Assembly: GCF_016107305.1 (NCBI RefSeq)
Contig: NZ_RCVR01000035.1
Coordinates: 1-48,503 of the forward strand
From: Roseomonas sp. KE2513
Lineage (GTDB): Bacteria; Pseudomonadota; Alphaproteobacteria; Acetobacterales; Acetobacteraceae
Direction: 5' to 3'
Length of the DNA stretch: 48,503 nucleotides
Made by a program: the position numbers and the translations under genes. The first letter of the stretch is position 1. Each line of letters begins with the position of its first letter. The notes beneath the pieces were generated by a model. That model saw only the letters and a list, made by a program, of their open reading frames with translations. It had not been told where the DNA came from and did no database searches. Below, piece after piece: positions 1-8,648 of the stretch.

Positions 1-1347
1 GTGGCGGTCAATCCGGCGGACAGCACGGTCTGGGGCACGCTCTACGGCACCGATGCCATGCGCGGCGCCGTGGGGGAGATGGCGCTTCTCCAACGGATGC
101 TGGACGTGGAGGCGGCGCTGGCCCGCGCCGAGGCCGGGCTGGGGATCGTGCCGGCGGAGGCGGCGCGGGCGATCACCGCCGCGGCCACCGCCGACAGGCT
201 GGACCTTGCGAAGCTCGCCGCCGCCACACGCAACACCGGCTATCCAGTAGTCGGGCTCGTAAAGCAACTCGGCGCGCTGGCCGGGGAGGAGGCGGCGCGC
301 TGGACCCACTGGGGCGCCACCACGCAGGACATCCTCGACACCGCGCTCGTGCTCGCGCTGCGGGAGGCGTTTGCCCTTATCCGCACCGATCTTGACGCCA
401 CCGTTGCGGCGCTCGCGGCCCGAGCGCGCGAGCACCGCAACACGGTGATGGCCGGGCGCACCCACCTGCAGCACGCTCTGCCCGTGACCTTCGGCTATAA
501 ATGCGCCGTCTGGCTATCGCCGCTGATCAACGCCCGGGAGACGCTCGATGCGCTGCTGCCCCGCCTGCTGCGCGTGCAGTTCGGCGGCGCGGTGGGCACC
601 CTCGCCTCCCTTGGGGAGAAGGGGCCGGCCGTGGCGGAGGCGCTGGCGCGGGAGCTCGACCTTGCGGTGCCGGAGATCCCCTGGCACGTCGCGCGCGATA
701 CGCTGGCCGAGGCGATCTCCTGGTGCGGCATCCTCTGCGGATCGCTCTCGAAGATGGCGACGGACGTGATGCTGCTCATGCAGACCGAAGTGGCCGAGGT
801 CTTCGAACCGCACGAGGCCGGGCGCGGAGGTTCCTCCACCATGCCGCAGAAGCGCAACCCGATCGCCTGCGAATACGTGCTTGCCCAGGGGCGCGGCGTG
901 CACGCGCTGGTGCCGCAGGTGATGTCTGCCATGGCGCTCGACCACGAGCGCGGCACCGGCCCGTGGCAGGCGGAGCCTCTGGCCATCCCGCAGGCACTGC
1001 TGCTTACCCATGGAGCGCTGGACCAGGCGCGGCAGATCGCCCAGGGCATGACGGTGGACGCGGCGCGGATGCGGCGGAACCTTGAGGCGACGGGCGGTGC
1101 GATCATGGCGGAGGCGGTGATGATGGGACTAGCGCCGATGCTCGGCCGTGGCGCTGCGCACGACGCCGTGCACCATGCATGCGACGTGGCGCTCGCCGAG
1201 CGCGTGCCGCTGGCCGAGGCACTGGGGCGGGACGCGGCCGTTTCCTCGCGACTGGACGCGGCAGCGATCGAGCGCATTACGGATCCCTCCACCTATCTCG
1301 GCAGCGCGGGCCTGTTCGTGGACCGCGTGCTGGCGCGCCTCGCATGA
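1..1347 (+). CDS. PcaB-like lyase of the fumarase/aspartase superfamily
   Basis: A 448-residue enzyme of the adenylosuccinate lyase / 3-carboxy-cis,cis-muconate cycloisomerase (CMLE) branch. The superfamily signature loop GGSSTMPQKRNP lies near residues 277-288, and the conserved GRTHLQHA stretch with its His near residues 151-158. Length and N-terminal pattern fit prokaryotic CMLE (PcaB, about 400-450 residues). The GTG start is the first base of the window, so the upstream region and any earlier start cannot be judged, although the protein aligns with family members from its first residues. Its stop overlaps the ATG of the next gene (ATGA), so it is probably co-translated with the FMN oxidase. 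No other beta-ketoadipate pathway gene is nearby. The substrate may therefore not be carboxymuconate; a generic lyase assignment is safer. Confidence 0.85.
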   Translation: MAVNPADSTVWGTLYGTDAMRGAVGEMALLQRMLDVEAALARAEAGLGIVPAEAARAITAAATADRLDLAKLAAATRNTGYPVVGLVKQLGALAGEEAARWTHWGATTQDILDTALVLALREAFALIRTDLDATVAALAARAREHRNTVMAGRTHLQHALPVTFGYKCAVWLSPLINARETLDALLPRLLRVQFGGAVGTLASLGEKGPAVAEALARELDLAVPEIPWHVARDTLAEAISWCGILCGSLSKMATDVMLLMQTEVAEVFEPHEAGRGGSSTMPQKRNPIACEYVLAQGRGVHALVPQVMSAMALDHERGTGPWQAEPLAIPQALLLTHGALDQARQIAQGMTVDAARMRRNLEATGGAIMAEAVMMGLAPMLGRGAAHDAVHHACDVALAERVPLAEALGRDAAVSSRLDAAAIERITDPSTYLGSAGLFVDRVLARLA

Positions 1348-2591
1348 GCCCGCCCGACGGCAACGGGGCCGCGCCCGTTCCGCCGCCCGCGAAATCGGTT
1401 TACCGCACCGTCTCGAAGGATCTCCCGCGCGTCCTGCGCCCGATCCTGGCGCTGGACGACTTCGAGCCGGCGGCGCGGCGAAAGCTTCCGCGCCCGCTCT
1501 TCGGGTACATCGCGGGCGCCGCGGAGACGAATGCCTCCCTGAAGGATAACCGCGGCGTCTTTGCGGACTGGGCCTTCCGCCCGCGCTACCTCATCGACGT
1601 CTCCCGCCGGAGCATGGCGACGGAGCTTTTCGGCACCACATATAAGGCACCCTTCGGCATCGCGCCCATGGGCATCAGCGCGATGATGGCTTATCGCGGC
1701 GACCTCGTCCTCGCCCACGCGGCGCGCGACGCTGGCATTCCGATGATCATGAGTGGATCGTCCCTTATCCCGCTCGAGGAGATCGCGCGGGAAGCGCCGG
1801 GGAGCTGGTTCCAAGCCTATCTGCCCGGCGAGGAGGCGCGCATCCTCGGGCTTGTGGATCGCGTGGCCGCCGCCGGCTTTGGCACGCTGCTGCTGACGGT
1901 GGACACCACCACCATGGGCAACCGCGAGAACAACGTGCGCAGCGGGTTCTCGACGCCGCTCAAGCCGACGCTTCGCCTTGCCTGGGACGGCGCCATCCGT
2001 CCGCGCTGGCTGCTGGATACCATGCTGCCGACATTGCGGCGCCACGGCATGCCGCATTTCGAGAACTCCTACGCGACACGTGGCGCCCCCATCATCGCGC
2101 GCAACGTTGAACGCGACTTCGGCGCGCGGGACCACCTCAACTGGTCGCATCTCGCGCTCATCAGGCGCCGCTGGAAAGGCAAGCTGGTGGTGAAGGGCGT
2201 GCTGCACGGGGAGGACGCGCGGCGCGCGGCGGAGGAGGGCGCGGACGGCGTCATCGTCTCCAACCACGGCGGGAGGCAGCTCGATGGCGCTATCTCCGCC
2301 TTCCGCGCCCTGCCGGAGGTGCGCGCCGCGGCGGGCGCGATGACGGTGATGATGGATGGCGGCATCCGCCGCGGCTCGGACGTGCTGAAGGCGCTCGCCA
2401 TGGGCGCGGACTTCGTCTTCGTCGGCCGGCCCTTCCTCTACGCCGCAGCGGTCGGCGGAGAGGCAGGGGTGCGCCACGGCATCTCCATCCTCTCCTCAGA
2501 AATCGACCGGAACCTGGCGCTTCTCGGCTGCCAATCTCCGACAGAGGTCGGGATGCAGCACCTGATGCGGGTGGGCGGCGCCCCGGCCTGA
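1344..2591 (+). CDS. FMN-dependent alpha-hydroxy-acid oxidase/dehydrogenase (LldD-like)
   Basis: 415 residues if the ATG that overlaps the previous stop is used; the frame is open 165 bases further upstream, but that part is low-complexity and overlaps the lyase. The protein is a TIM-barrel flavoenzyme of the L-lactate dehydrogenase / glycolate oxidase / mandelate dehydrogenase family. Visible marks are the FMN-site segment APFGIAPMG, the active-site segment VSNHGGRQLDG carrying the catalytic His and Arg, and the phosphate-binding DGGIRRGSDVLKALAMGA and GRPFLY. These enzymes oxidise 2-hydroxy acids to 2-oxo acids. Coupling to the lyase suggests that both act on one hydroxy-acid pathway; the substrate is unknown. 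Confidence 0.88.
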   Translation: MSPPDGNGAAPVPPPAKSVYRTVSKDLPRVLRPILALDDFEPAARRKLPRPLFGYIAGAAETNASLKDNRGVFADWAFRPRYLIDVSRRSMATELFGTTYKAPFGIAPMGISAMMAYRGDLVLAHAARDAGIPMIMSGSSLIPLEEIAREAPGSWFQAYLPGEEARILGLVDRVAAAGFGTLLLTVDTTTMGNRENNVRSGFSTPLKPTLRLAWDGAIRPRWLLDTMLPTLRRHGMPHFENSYATRGAPIIARNVERDFGARDHLNWSHLALIRRRWKGKLVVKGVLHGEDARRAAEEGADGVIVSNHGGRQLDGAISAFRALPEVRAAAGAMTVMMDGGIRRGSDVLKALAMGADFVFVGRPFLYAAAVGGEAGVRHGISILSSEIDRNLALLGCQSPTEVGMQHLMRVGGAPA

Positions 2592-2609
2592 TTGGTCGGG
2601 CGCCGCCCA
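2572..2609. terminator. Long GC inverted repeat between convergent genes
   Basis: Perfect 12-base arms (2572-2583 TGGGCGGCGCCC and 2598-2609) flank a 14-base loop that contains the stop codon of the FMN oxidase gene. The repeat lies between convergent genes (stops at 2591 and 2614) and could end transcription in both directions. No T-run follows, so the terminator role is inferred from position and stem strength. Confidence 0.55.
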
Positions 2610-2613
2610 CGCG

Positions 2614-3801
2614 TCAGTCCGGGGCCGGCGAGAGCGCGGCGACGGGCGCCCCAATCGCCGGCAGGTCGCTCAGCTCCAGCGCCTCGATCGCGACACCGCG
2701 GCGGGTGATCTTGCCTGTGGTGATCTCGATCTGCTGCACATCCGTCTGCATGTCGAGGAAGTGCTTGCGCAGCCGCGTCACGCGCTCCTCCAGGCGGGAC
2801 ACGTCCTTCATCAGCTCGGCCACCTGGTTCTTGATCTGGCCGGCCTCCGCCCGCATCCGCACGTCCTGCATGAGGGCGCGCATGGTGCCGAGCACGGCCC
2901 AGAGCGTGCTGGGGGAGACGATGTAGACGCCCCGCCGCGCCGCCGCGTCCACCACGGGCGCGTGGGCGGCGTGCAGGTCGGCGTAGATGGCTTCGGAGGG
3001 GACGAAGATGAGCGCGCCCTCCGCCGTCTCGCCGGGGCAGATATACTTGCCGGCCACGTCATCCACGTGGCGCGTCACGTCGGCGGCGAAGCGCTTCGTG
3101 GCGGCGATGCGCGCGGCGTCGTCCGCGGCATCGCGGGCGGCGAGCCAGGCTTCGAGTGGGAACTTGCTGTCCACCGCGATGGGGCCGGGCGGATAGGGCA
3201 AGCGGATGAGCACGTCGCAGCGCGTGCGGTTGGCGAGGGTGTGCTGCCAGGAGAAGCCGTCCGGCGGCAGGCGGTCCTCCACCAGTTGCCGGAGTTGCAC
3301 CTCCCCGAAGGCGCCGCGAGACTGCTTGTTGCCCAGGATCTGCGTCAGGCTTCCCACCTGCACCCCCAGCGCCTCCATATTTGCGCGGGCCGCGTCGATC
3401 ACGGCCAGTCGCTCATGAATCTTCCCCGCGGTCTCCTCGGCGCGCAGGGCATTGTCGCTCAGCACCTTGCCCAGTCGCTCGTTCTGCCCGGCCAGGCGGT
3501 CCGCCAGCGCGCGTTCCTGCGCGGCCAAGCGCTCGTTCTGACGGGCGAGCGCGCTCGTCAGCGTCTCGGTCAGGCTGGCGGTCGTGGCGGAGAGGCGGTC
3601 GGCCAGGGCGCGCTCGGTCGCGGCCATGCGCTCGGCAACGGCCATGCCCTGACGGTCCTGCGCGGCGCCCAGGGCGTCGAGCTTGCCGGCCAGCGCCCCC
3701 AGCGCCTCGTCCCCGCCGGTCCGGCGCAGCAGGAGGACTGCCACCCCGAGCAGCGCCAGCCCGGCGAGGATGAGGGGAAGAAGCGTCGCCAGGTCAGCCA
3801 T
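2614..3801 (-). CDS. rmuC: DNA recombination protein RmuC
   Basis: 395 residues. The N-terminus is a single membrane anchor (about residues 3-27, rich in Leu/Ala/Val, followed by RRTG). A long alanine- and glutamine-rich coiled coil follows (about 40-150, repeats of ALADRL.AQNERL). The C-terminal nuclease-like domain contains SRGAFGEVQLRQLVED and VDSKFPLEAW, the conserved RmuC segments of the PD-(D/E)XK fold. RmuC limits recombination at inverted repeats. The start ATG faces the divergent helicase gene 74 bases away, so both genes probably use that short gap for their promoters. Length is normal for alphaproteobacterial RmuC. Confidence 0.93.
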   Translation of the reverse strand: MADLATLLPLILAGLALLGVAVLLLRRTGGDEALGALAGKLDALGAAQDRQGMAVAERMAATERALADRLSATTASLTETLTSALARQNERLAAQERALADRLAGQNERLGKVLSDNALRAEETAGKIHERLAVIDAARANMEALGVQVGSLTQILGNKQSRGAFGEVQLRQLVEDRLPPDGFSWQHTLANRTRCDVLIRLPYPPGPIAVDSKFPLEAWLAARDAADDAARIAATKRFAADVTRHVDDVAGKYICPGETAEGALIFVPSEAIYADLHAAHAPVVDAAARRGVYIVSPSTLWAVLGTMRALMQDVRMRAEAGQIKNQVAELMKDVSRLEERVTRLRKHFLDMQTDVQQIEITTGKITRRGVAIEALELSDLPAIGAPVAALSPAPD

Positions 3802-3875
3802 GCGGGTCTTTCAGCACTCGTCACGCGGGGCGGGGCCTCGCCGTTATCCGGATCCATGCCATATACGGGGGGCCC

Positions 3876-6437
3876 ATGGGAACATTGCCGGAACCCTTCG
3901 CGGGCTGGTTCGCCGCGCGCGGCTGGACACCGCGCCCTCATCAGTTAGCCCTCTGGCGCGCCGCGCGCGCGGGTGAGAGCGCGCTGCTGATCGCGCCGAC
4001 GGGCGGCGGCAAAACGCTCGCGGGCTTCCTGCCCACGCTGCTTGACCTGCACGGGAACCCGCGGGAAGGGCTGCACACCCTCTATGTCTCCCCCCTCAAA
4101 GCGCTGGCCGTGGACATCGCCCGCAACCTGATGGATCCGGTCGAGGAGATGGGCCTCGGCATCCGCATCGAAACCCGGACGGGCGACACGCCGCAGAACC
4201 GCCGCGCCAGACAGCGCCAGACCCCGCCGCAGATCCTGCTGACGACGCCGGAGAGCCTGGCCGTCCTTCTCTCCTCCCCCGAGGCGTCGGAACTGTTCGG
4301 CGGGCTTCGCGCGGTGGTGGTGGACGAGGCCCATGCCATGGCCGGCACGAAGCGGGGAGACCAGCTCTCGCTTCTCATGGCGCGGCTCGATCTGCTGGCG
4401 CCGGGGCTGCGGCGCGTGGGGCTTTCGGCCACCGTCGCGCATCCGGATGCCCTCCGCGCGTGGCTTTCCCCCACCGCGCGAGCGGAGGACGTACGCCTCG
4501 TGGTCGGCCGCGGCGGCGCGGAGCCGGTGATGGACCTCATGCTGCCGGCGGGGCACCTGCCCTGGGGCGGGCATATGGGCATCGCCTCCGCGCCACGAGT
4601 GCTGGAGCGGATCGAGGGCGCCGGCGTCACCATCGTCTTCGTCAACACCCGCGCCCAGGCGGAGCTGATCTTCGCCGCCCTCTGGCGCCTGAACGAGGGC
4701 AACCTGCCGATCGGTCTGCACCACGGATCGCTTCAGATCGAGCAGCGGCGGAAGGTGGAGGCCGCCATGTCCGCGGGGAAGCTGCGGGCGGTGGTCGCCA
4801 CCGCCTCGCTCGACCTCGGTATCGACTGGGGCGCGGTGGACCAGGTGATCCAGGTCGGCGCACCCAAGGGCGTGGCGCGGCTGCTCCAGCGGATCGGGCG
4901 GGCGAACCACCGGATGGACGAGCCCTCTCGCGCCGTGCTGGTACCGGCCAACCGCTTCGAGGTGATCGAGTGCGTCGCCGCCACCGAGGCCGTGCGGGCC
5001 CACGAGCTGGACGGCGAGCCGCCGCGGCCGGGCGGGCTCGACGTCCTGGCGCAGCACGTCCTCGCCATGGCCTGCCAGGCGCCGTTCCACCCGGACGACC
5101 TATACGCCGAGGTCACGCGCGCCGGGGCCTACGCGACCCTCACTCGCCGGGATTTCGACGACGTGCTCCGCTTCGTGGAGGACGGCGGCTACGCGCTGCG
5201 GGCCTATGAGCGGTTCCGGCGCCTGTTCCGGGATGCCGAGGGCCTGGTGCACGTGCGCGACATCCGCGTGGCCCGCCAGGCACGAATGAACCTTGGCACG
5301 ATCGTCGACACGCCGATGCTGAAGGTGCGTATCCGCGGCGGCCCGGTTCTGGGGGAGGTGGAGGAGTGGTTCGCCTCCACCCTCGAGCCCGGGCACTGCT
5401 TCATTTTCGCGGGCCAGACGCTGCGCTACGAGGGGATCGACGCCCTCACCATGGTCGTCACCCGCGGCGGAGAGGGTGAGCCGCGCGTGCCCGCCTATGC
5501 CGGCGCGCGGCTGCCGCTCTCGACCAACCTTTCGCTCCGGGTGCGTTCCATCCTCGCCGATCCCCGACGCTGGCGTGCCATGCCCGAGCCGGTGCGGGAC
5601 TGGCTGCGGCTTCAGCAGCGGCGTTCCGAGCTGCCCCAGCGGGACGGGATGCTGATCGAGGTTTTTCCGCGCGGCGGGCGTTGGTTCATGGTCGCCTACT
5701 GCTTCGAGGGGCGTCTCGCGCACCAGACCCTGGGGATGCTGGTGACGAAGCGGATGGAGCGCCTGGGCTACGGTCCCATGGGCTATCTCGGCACCGACTA
5801 CGTGCTCGCCACCTGGAGTGCCTTCGAGCCCGCCGATCCCGAGCGCCTCTTCGAGGAGGACATCCTCGGCGAGGAGCTGGAGGAGTGGATAGCGGAGAGC
5901 TCCATGCTCCGCCGCACCTTCCGGAACATCGCGACCATTGCGGGCCTGATCGAGAAGAACCACCCCGGCGCCGAGAAGTCCGGGCGGCAGATGAGCATGA
6001 ACTCCGACCTGATCTACGACGTGCTGCGGCGGCACGAGCCCGACCATATTCTCCTCCGCGCGACCCGCGCCGAGGCCGCGACGGGGCTTACCGATGTCGG
6101 GCGCATCGCGACCCTGCTGGCGCGCATCAGAGGCGCCATCCGGATCCGGCGCCTTGACCGCGTCTCGCCGCTCGCGGTCCCCGCCCTTATCGAGGAGGGG
6201 CGCGAATGGGTGGCGGGCGGCGCCGAGGACGCGCTGCTGGCCGAGGCCGCCGCCCTGGTGGACGACGCGACCGGGGGCGCCGACCATTTCGCCGATGTGC
6301 TCTCGGAGGTGACGGAAGGGCTGCGCGTGCGTTCCGGGGTGGTGGACCGACCCAGACGACAGGACAGAAAGCGCCGTCCCCCGCCGCGCCGCTTCGTGCG
6401 ATCAGCCAAACTGCCGGACGGGAGGCCCGCGACGTGA
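3876..6437 (+). CDS. Ligase-associated Lhr-type DEXH box helicase
   Basis: 853 residues, a superfamily 2 helicase of the Lhr group known as the ligase-associated DNA damage response helicase. Motifs are clear: Walker A PTGGGKT (41-47), DEAH (150-153), SAT (184-186), and motif VI QRIGRANHR near 337-345. The C-terminal Lhr-core/DUF4145-like region follows, with a basic tail (residues 830-853). In many bacteria this gene sits with an ATP-dependent DNA ligase, an exonuclease and PdeM; here only PdeM follows, and neither ligase nor exonuclease is in the window. The stop overlaps the next start (GTGA), indicating translational coupling. It is expected to translocate on single-stranded DNA and unwind duplexes in repair (family knowledge). 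Confidence 0.92.
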   Translation: MGTLPEPFAGWFAARGWTPRPHQLALWRAARAGESALLIAPTGGGKTLAGFLPTLLDLHGNPREGLHTLYVSPLKALAVDIARNLMDPVEEMGLGIRIETRTGDTPQNRRARQRQTPPQILLTTPESLAVLLSSPEASELFGGLRAVVVDEAHAMAGTKRGDQLSLLMARLDLLAPGLRRVGLSATVAHPDALRAWLSPTARAEDVRLVVGRGGAEPVMDLMLPAGHLPWGGHMGIASAPRVLERIEGAGVTIVFVNTRAQAELIFAALWRLNEGNLPIGLHHGSLQIEQRRKVEAAMSAGKLRAVVATASLDLGIDWGAVDQVIQVGAPKGVARLLQRIGRANHRMDEPSRAVLVPANRFEVIECVAATEAVRAHELDGEPPRPGGLDVLAQHVLAMACQAPFHPDDLYAEVTRAGAYATLTRRDFDDVLRFVEDGGYALRAYERFRRLFRDAEGLVHVRDIRVARQARMNLGTIVDTPMLKVRIRGGPVLGEVEEWFASTLEPGHCFIFAGQTLRYEGIDALTMVVTRGGEGEPRVPAYAGARLPLSTNLSLRVRSILADPRRWRAMPEPVRDWLRLQQRRSELPQRDGMLIEVFPRGGRWFMVAYCFEGRLAHQTLGMLVTKRMERLGYGPMGYLGTDYVLATWSAFEPADPERLFEEDILGEELEEWIAESSMLRRTFRNIATIAGLIEKNHPGAEKSGRQMSMNSDLIYDVLRRHEPDHILLRATRAEAATGLTDVGRIATLLARIRGAIRIRRLDRVSPLAVPALIEEGREWVAGGAEDALLAEAAALVDDATGGADHFADVLSEVTEGLRVRSGVVDRPRRQDRKRRPPPRRFVRSAKLPDGRPAT

Positions 6438-7129
6438 CCGCCGCCCCCCTTCACCTCGCGGGGGAGCGGCTGATGCTCGACCCCGCCGGCGTCGTCTCCT
6501 GGCCGGCGCGGCGCACGCTGGTGGTCTCGGACCTGCACCTCGAAAAGGGCAGCCATTTCGCCGCACGCGGCTTCTTCGTGCCGCCCTACGACACGCGGGA
6601 GACGCTCTCGAAGCTCGCGCTCGCCGTGCGTCGCTACGGGCCGGCGCGTCTGGTCCTGCTGGGCGACAGCTTTCACGACGCGCTGGGCTGCCAGCGCATG
6701 GCGCCGGCAGACTGCGCCACCCTCGTCCGCATCCTCGGTGCGGTGGAGGAGGTCGTTTGGGTGCTCGGCAACCATGACCCGGTGGCGCCGGAGGGGCTGC
6801 CGGGTATTGCGGTGGAGGCGATGACGGATGGTCCGCTCACCTTCCGCCACGAGGCCGATCCGCGCGCCATGGGCGAGCTGAGCGGGCACTTCCATCCTAA
6901 GGCCACGCTCGCGACCCGCGCCGGGCCCGTGAGCCGCCCATGCTTCGCGACGGATGGGCGCCGCGTCATCCTCCCGGCCTTCGGCGCCTATACCGGCGGG
7001 CTGGACATGCGCGACCCCGCCCTGGGCGGGCTGTTCCCGCGGGGCGGGCGGGTTTTCATGCTCGGCACGGACCGGCTGCACAGCGTGCCCCTACCCCCGA
7101 TGCGGCGGCGGGCAGAGAGCGCGGCATGA
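6434..7129 (+). CDS. pdeM: Ligase-associated DNA damage response endonuclease PdeM
   Basis: 231 residues from the GTG that overlaps the helicase stop. It is a calcineurin-like metallo-phosphoesterase. Metal-binding motifs in order are SDLHLEKG (Asp33, His35), LLGDSFHD (Asp78), GNHDP near 113-117 and SGHFHPK near 156. The SDLHLEKG...FFVPPYDTRETL pattern is characteristic of the PdeM family rather than general phosphodiesterases. It is co-transcribed with the Lhr-type helicase, as in other bacteria. Its stop overlaps the next ATG. The frame is open further upstream inside the helicase gene, but the overlap start gives the family's normal N-terminus. Confidence 0.88.
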   Translation: MTAAPLHLAGERLMLDPAGVVSWPARRTLVVSDLHLEKGSHFAARGFFVPPYDTRETLSKLALAVRRYGPARLVLLGDSFHDALGCQRMAPADCATLVRILGAVEEVVWVLGNHDPVAPEGLPGIAVEAMTDGPLTFRHEADPRAMGELSGHFHPKATLATRAGPVSRPCFATDGRRVILPAFGAYTGGLDMRDPALGGLFPRGGRVFMLGTDRLHSVPLPPMRRRAESAA

Positions 7130-7929
7130 TGGCGCCCTCGATCGTCCGGTCTCGCCAGGACGTACGGTTGGCCGGCAACACCGCCCCGCTCGCGGCGGCG
7201 GAGGGGCCGGTGCTGCCGGTCTTCGTGCTCGACGACGCGGCGGTGGGGGACCTCGGCTATAGCTCGGAGGCTCGAGGGGCTGGCGGTGAGGCGGCCCTTC
7301 CCCTCCTACGCGAGATCCCATGGCGGGAGTTCTCGCATCACCTCCTCTGGCATCGGCCGGAGCTGACGCGGAGCGCGCTGCGGGAGCGCTTCGCCGCTTT
7401 CCCCTTTGTGCCGGACCAGGAATTGCTTGTCGCTTGGCATCGCGGGGGAACCGGCTATCCGGTCGCGGACGCCCGCATGCGGCAACTCTGGCGGAATGGG
7501 TGGATGCACAACCGGGTGCGGATGATCGCCTCCTCGCTCTTGGTGAAGCGCCTTCCCCAGCCCTGGCGGGACGGCTTCGCCTGGTTCATGGACGCGGATC
7601 CCTTGAACAACGGCGCCTCCTGGCAGTGGGTCGCGGGCAGCGGGACGGATTCCTCGCCCTATTTCCACGTCTTTGACCCGGTGGCGCAGGGGGAGAAGTT
7701 CGACCCGGAGGGCACCTATGTGCGCCGCTGGCTGCCGGAGCTGGCCCGAATGCCCTCGCGTTTCATCTACCGCCCCCGGGAGGCGCCAGAGGCAGTTCGC
7801 CGCGCCACCGGACCGGAGGAAAGCGCCTATCCCTACCCGGTGGTGGAGCTCGCGGCCGGGAGCGCCCGCTCGCTTGCCGCACTGCGCGCCACGTCCCGCG
7901 GCGTCCTGTACGAGGAGGAAGCGGGTTGA
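7126..7929 (+). CDS. Internally deleted photolyase-like FAD-domain protein
   Basis: 267 residues; the tandem ATGATG allows a start at 7126 or 7129. Residues 5-40 resemble the very N-terminus of class I DNA photolyases/cryptochromes (pattern RQD.RLAGN.AL...VLPVFVLDD), but the usual WF before RQD is RS. The sequence then jumps, near residues 41-63, straight to the C-terminal half of the FAD domain: WREFSHHLLWH, TGYPVADARMRQLW, GWMHNRVRMI, NNGASWQWVAG and QGEKFDPEG are all recognisable. About 200 residues of a normal 470-residue photolyase are missing: most of the antenna domain and the first FAD-domain helices. Four further residues are lost before DADPLNNG. The frame is intact and coupled on both sides (ATGA, TTGA), so it is translated. 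It may be a decayed photolyase or a reduced protein with another role. Confidence 0.8.
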   Translation: MMAPSIVRSRQDVRLAGNTAPLAAAEGPVLPVFVLDDAAVGDLGYSSEARGAGGEAALPLLREIPWREFSHHLLWHRPELTRSALRERFAAFPFVPDQELLVAWHRGGTGYPVADARMRQLWRNGWMHNRVRMIASSLLVKRLPQPWRDGFAWFMDADPLNNGASWQWVAGSGTDSSPYFHVFDPVAQGEKFDPEGTYVRRWLPELARMPSRFIYRPREAPEAVRRATGPEESAYPYPVVELAAGSARSLAALRATSRGVLYEEEAG

Positions 7930-8639
7930 GGGAGTTGCGCGACCGCTTCGAGGGCATTCGCGTCGTCGGCGACGTGCATGGGGAGGCCGCGGCTTTCCAC
8001 GCGGCCGCGGACGGCGCTCAGGCGGAGCGGCTGTTCCTCATCCAGCTAGGCGACCTCACCGATGGTGGGCCGGATGCGCCGGGCGTGCTGCGCCGGGCCT
8101 TCGCGCTGCGGGCGGAGGGACGTGGCCTCTTCGTGCTCGGCAACCATGACCACAAGCTGCGGCGCGCGCTTGAAGGGGCGACGATCCGGATTGAGGCGAA
8201 CGGGCTCGGCCGCACGCTCGAGCAGATCGATGCCGCGGACGATGCGGAGGCGCTGCGCCGGCGGGCGGTGCTCGAGATCGGCCGGGCGCCTGCCTGGCTG
8301 CGGATCGACCAGCGGCTCTTCGTGCACGGTGGCTTCCACCCGCGCATGCTGCACGCGGTCTCTCCGCCGGATGCGGGCGCGCGGAAGCCGGAGGGCCTGG
8401 TGCCCCGCGCCATCTTCGGCCAGGTGACGAGCCGCATGCGCGAGGACGGCTATCCCGAACGCCTGCACGATTGGGTGGACCGCATCCCCCAGGGCTTCAC
8501 CATCTATTGCGGCCACGAGGTGCGCAGCGCCAACGGACGGCCCCTGATGCAGGTGGGCGCCGGCGGCGGGGCGGCCGTGTTCATGGACACGGGCGCCGGG
8601 AAGGGCGGCCATCTCTCCTGGGTTGACCTGCCCTGGTAA
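7926..8639 (+). CDS. Calcineurin-like metallophosphoesterase (PPP-type)
   Basis: 237 residues from a TTG start that overlaps the previous stop (TTGA). The PPP-family signature is complete: GDVHGE (Asp16, His18), GDLTDGGPD (Asp43), GNHD (72-75), FVHGGFHP near residue 137 and YCGHE near 195. Relatives include bacterial serine/threonine phosphatases, ApaH-type hydrolases and the phosphatase half of Pnkp repair enzymes. As the last gene of a repair operon, a DNA- or RNA-end phosphatase or a nucleotide hydrolase is plausible, but the sequence does not show the substrate. It converges on the ABC receptor gene with a 9-base gap. Confidence 0.85.
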   Translation: MRELRDRFEGIRVVGDVHGEAAAFHAAADGAQAERLFLIQLGDLTDGGPDAPGVLRRAFALRAEGRGLFVLGNHDHKLRRALEGATIRIEANGLGRTLEQIDAADDAEALRRRAVLEIGRAPAWLRIDQRLFVHGGFHPRMLHAVSPPDAGARKPEGLVPRAIFGQVTSRMREDGYPERLHDWVDRIPQGFTIYCGHEVRSANGRPLMQVGAGGGAAVFMDTGAGKGGHLSWVDLPW

Positions 8640-8648
8640 CCCGGGCGG

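Noticed and set aside
2900-3800. RmuC as a signal of a defence island with the Lhr-type helicase
   Set aside because: Both are common chromosomal repair genes; no defence, toxin or nuclease partner surrounds them.
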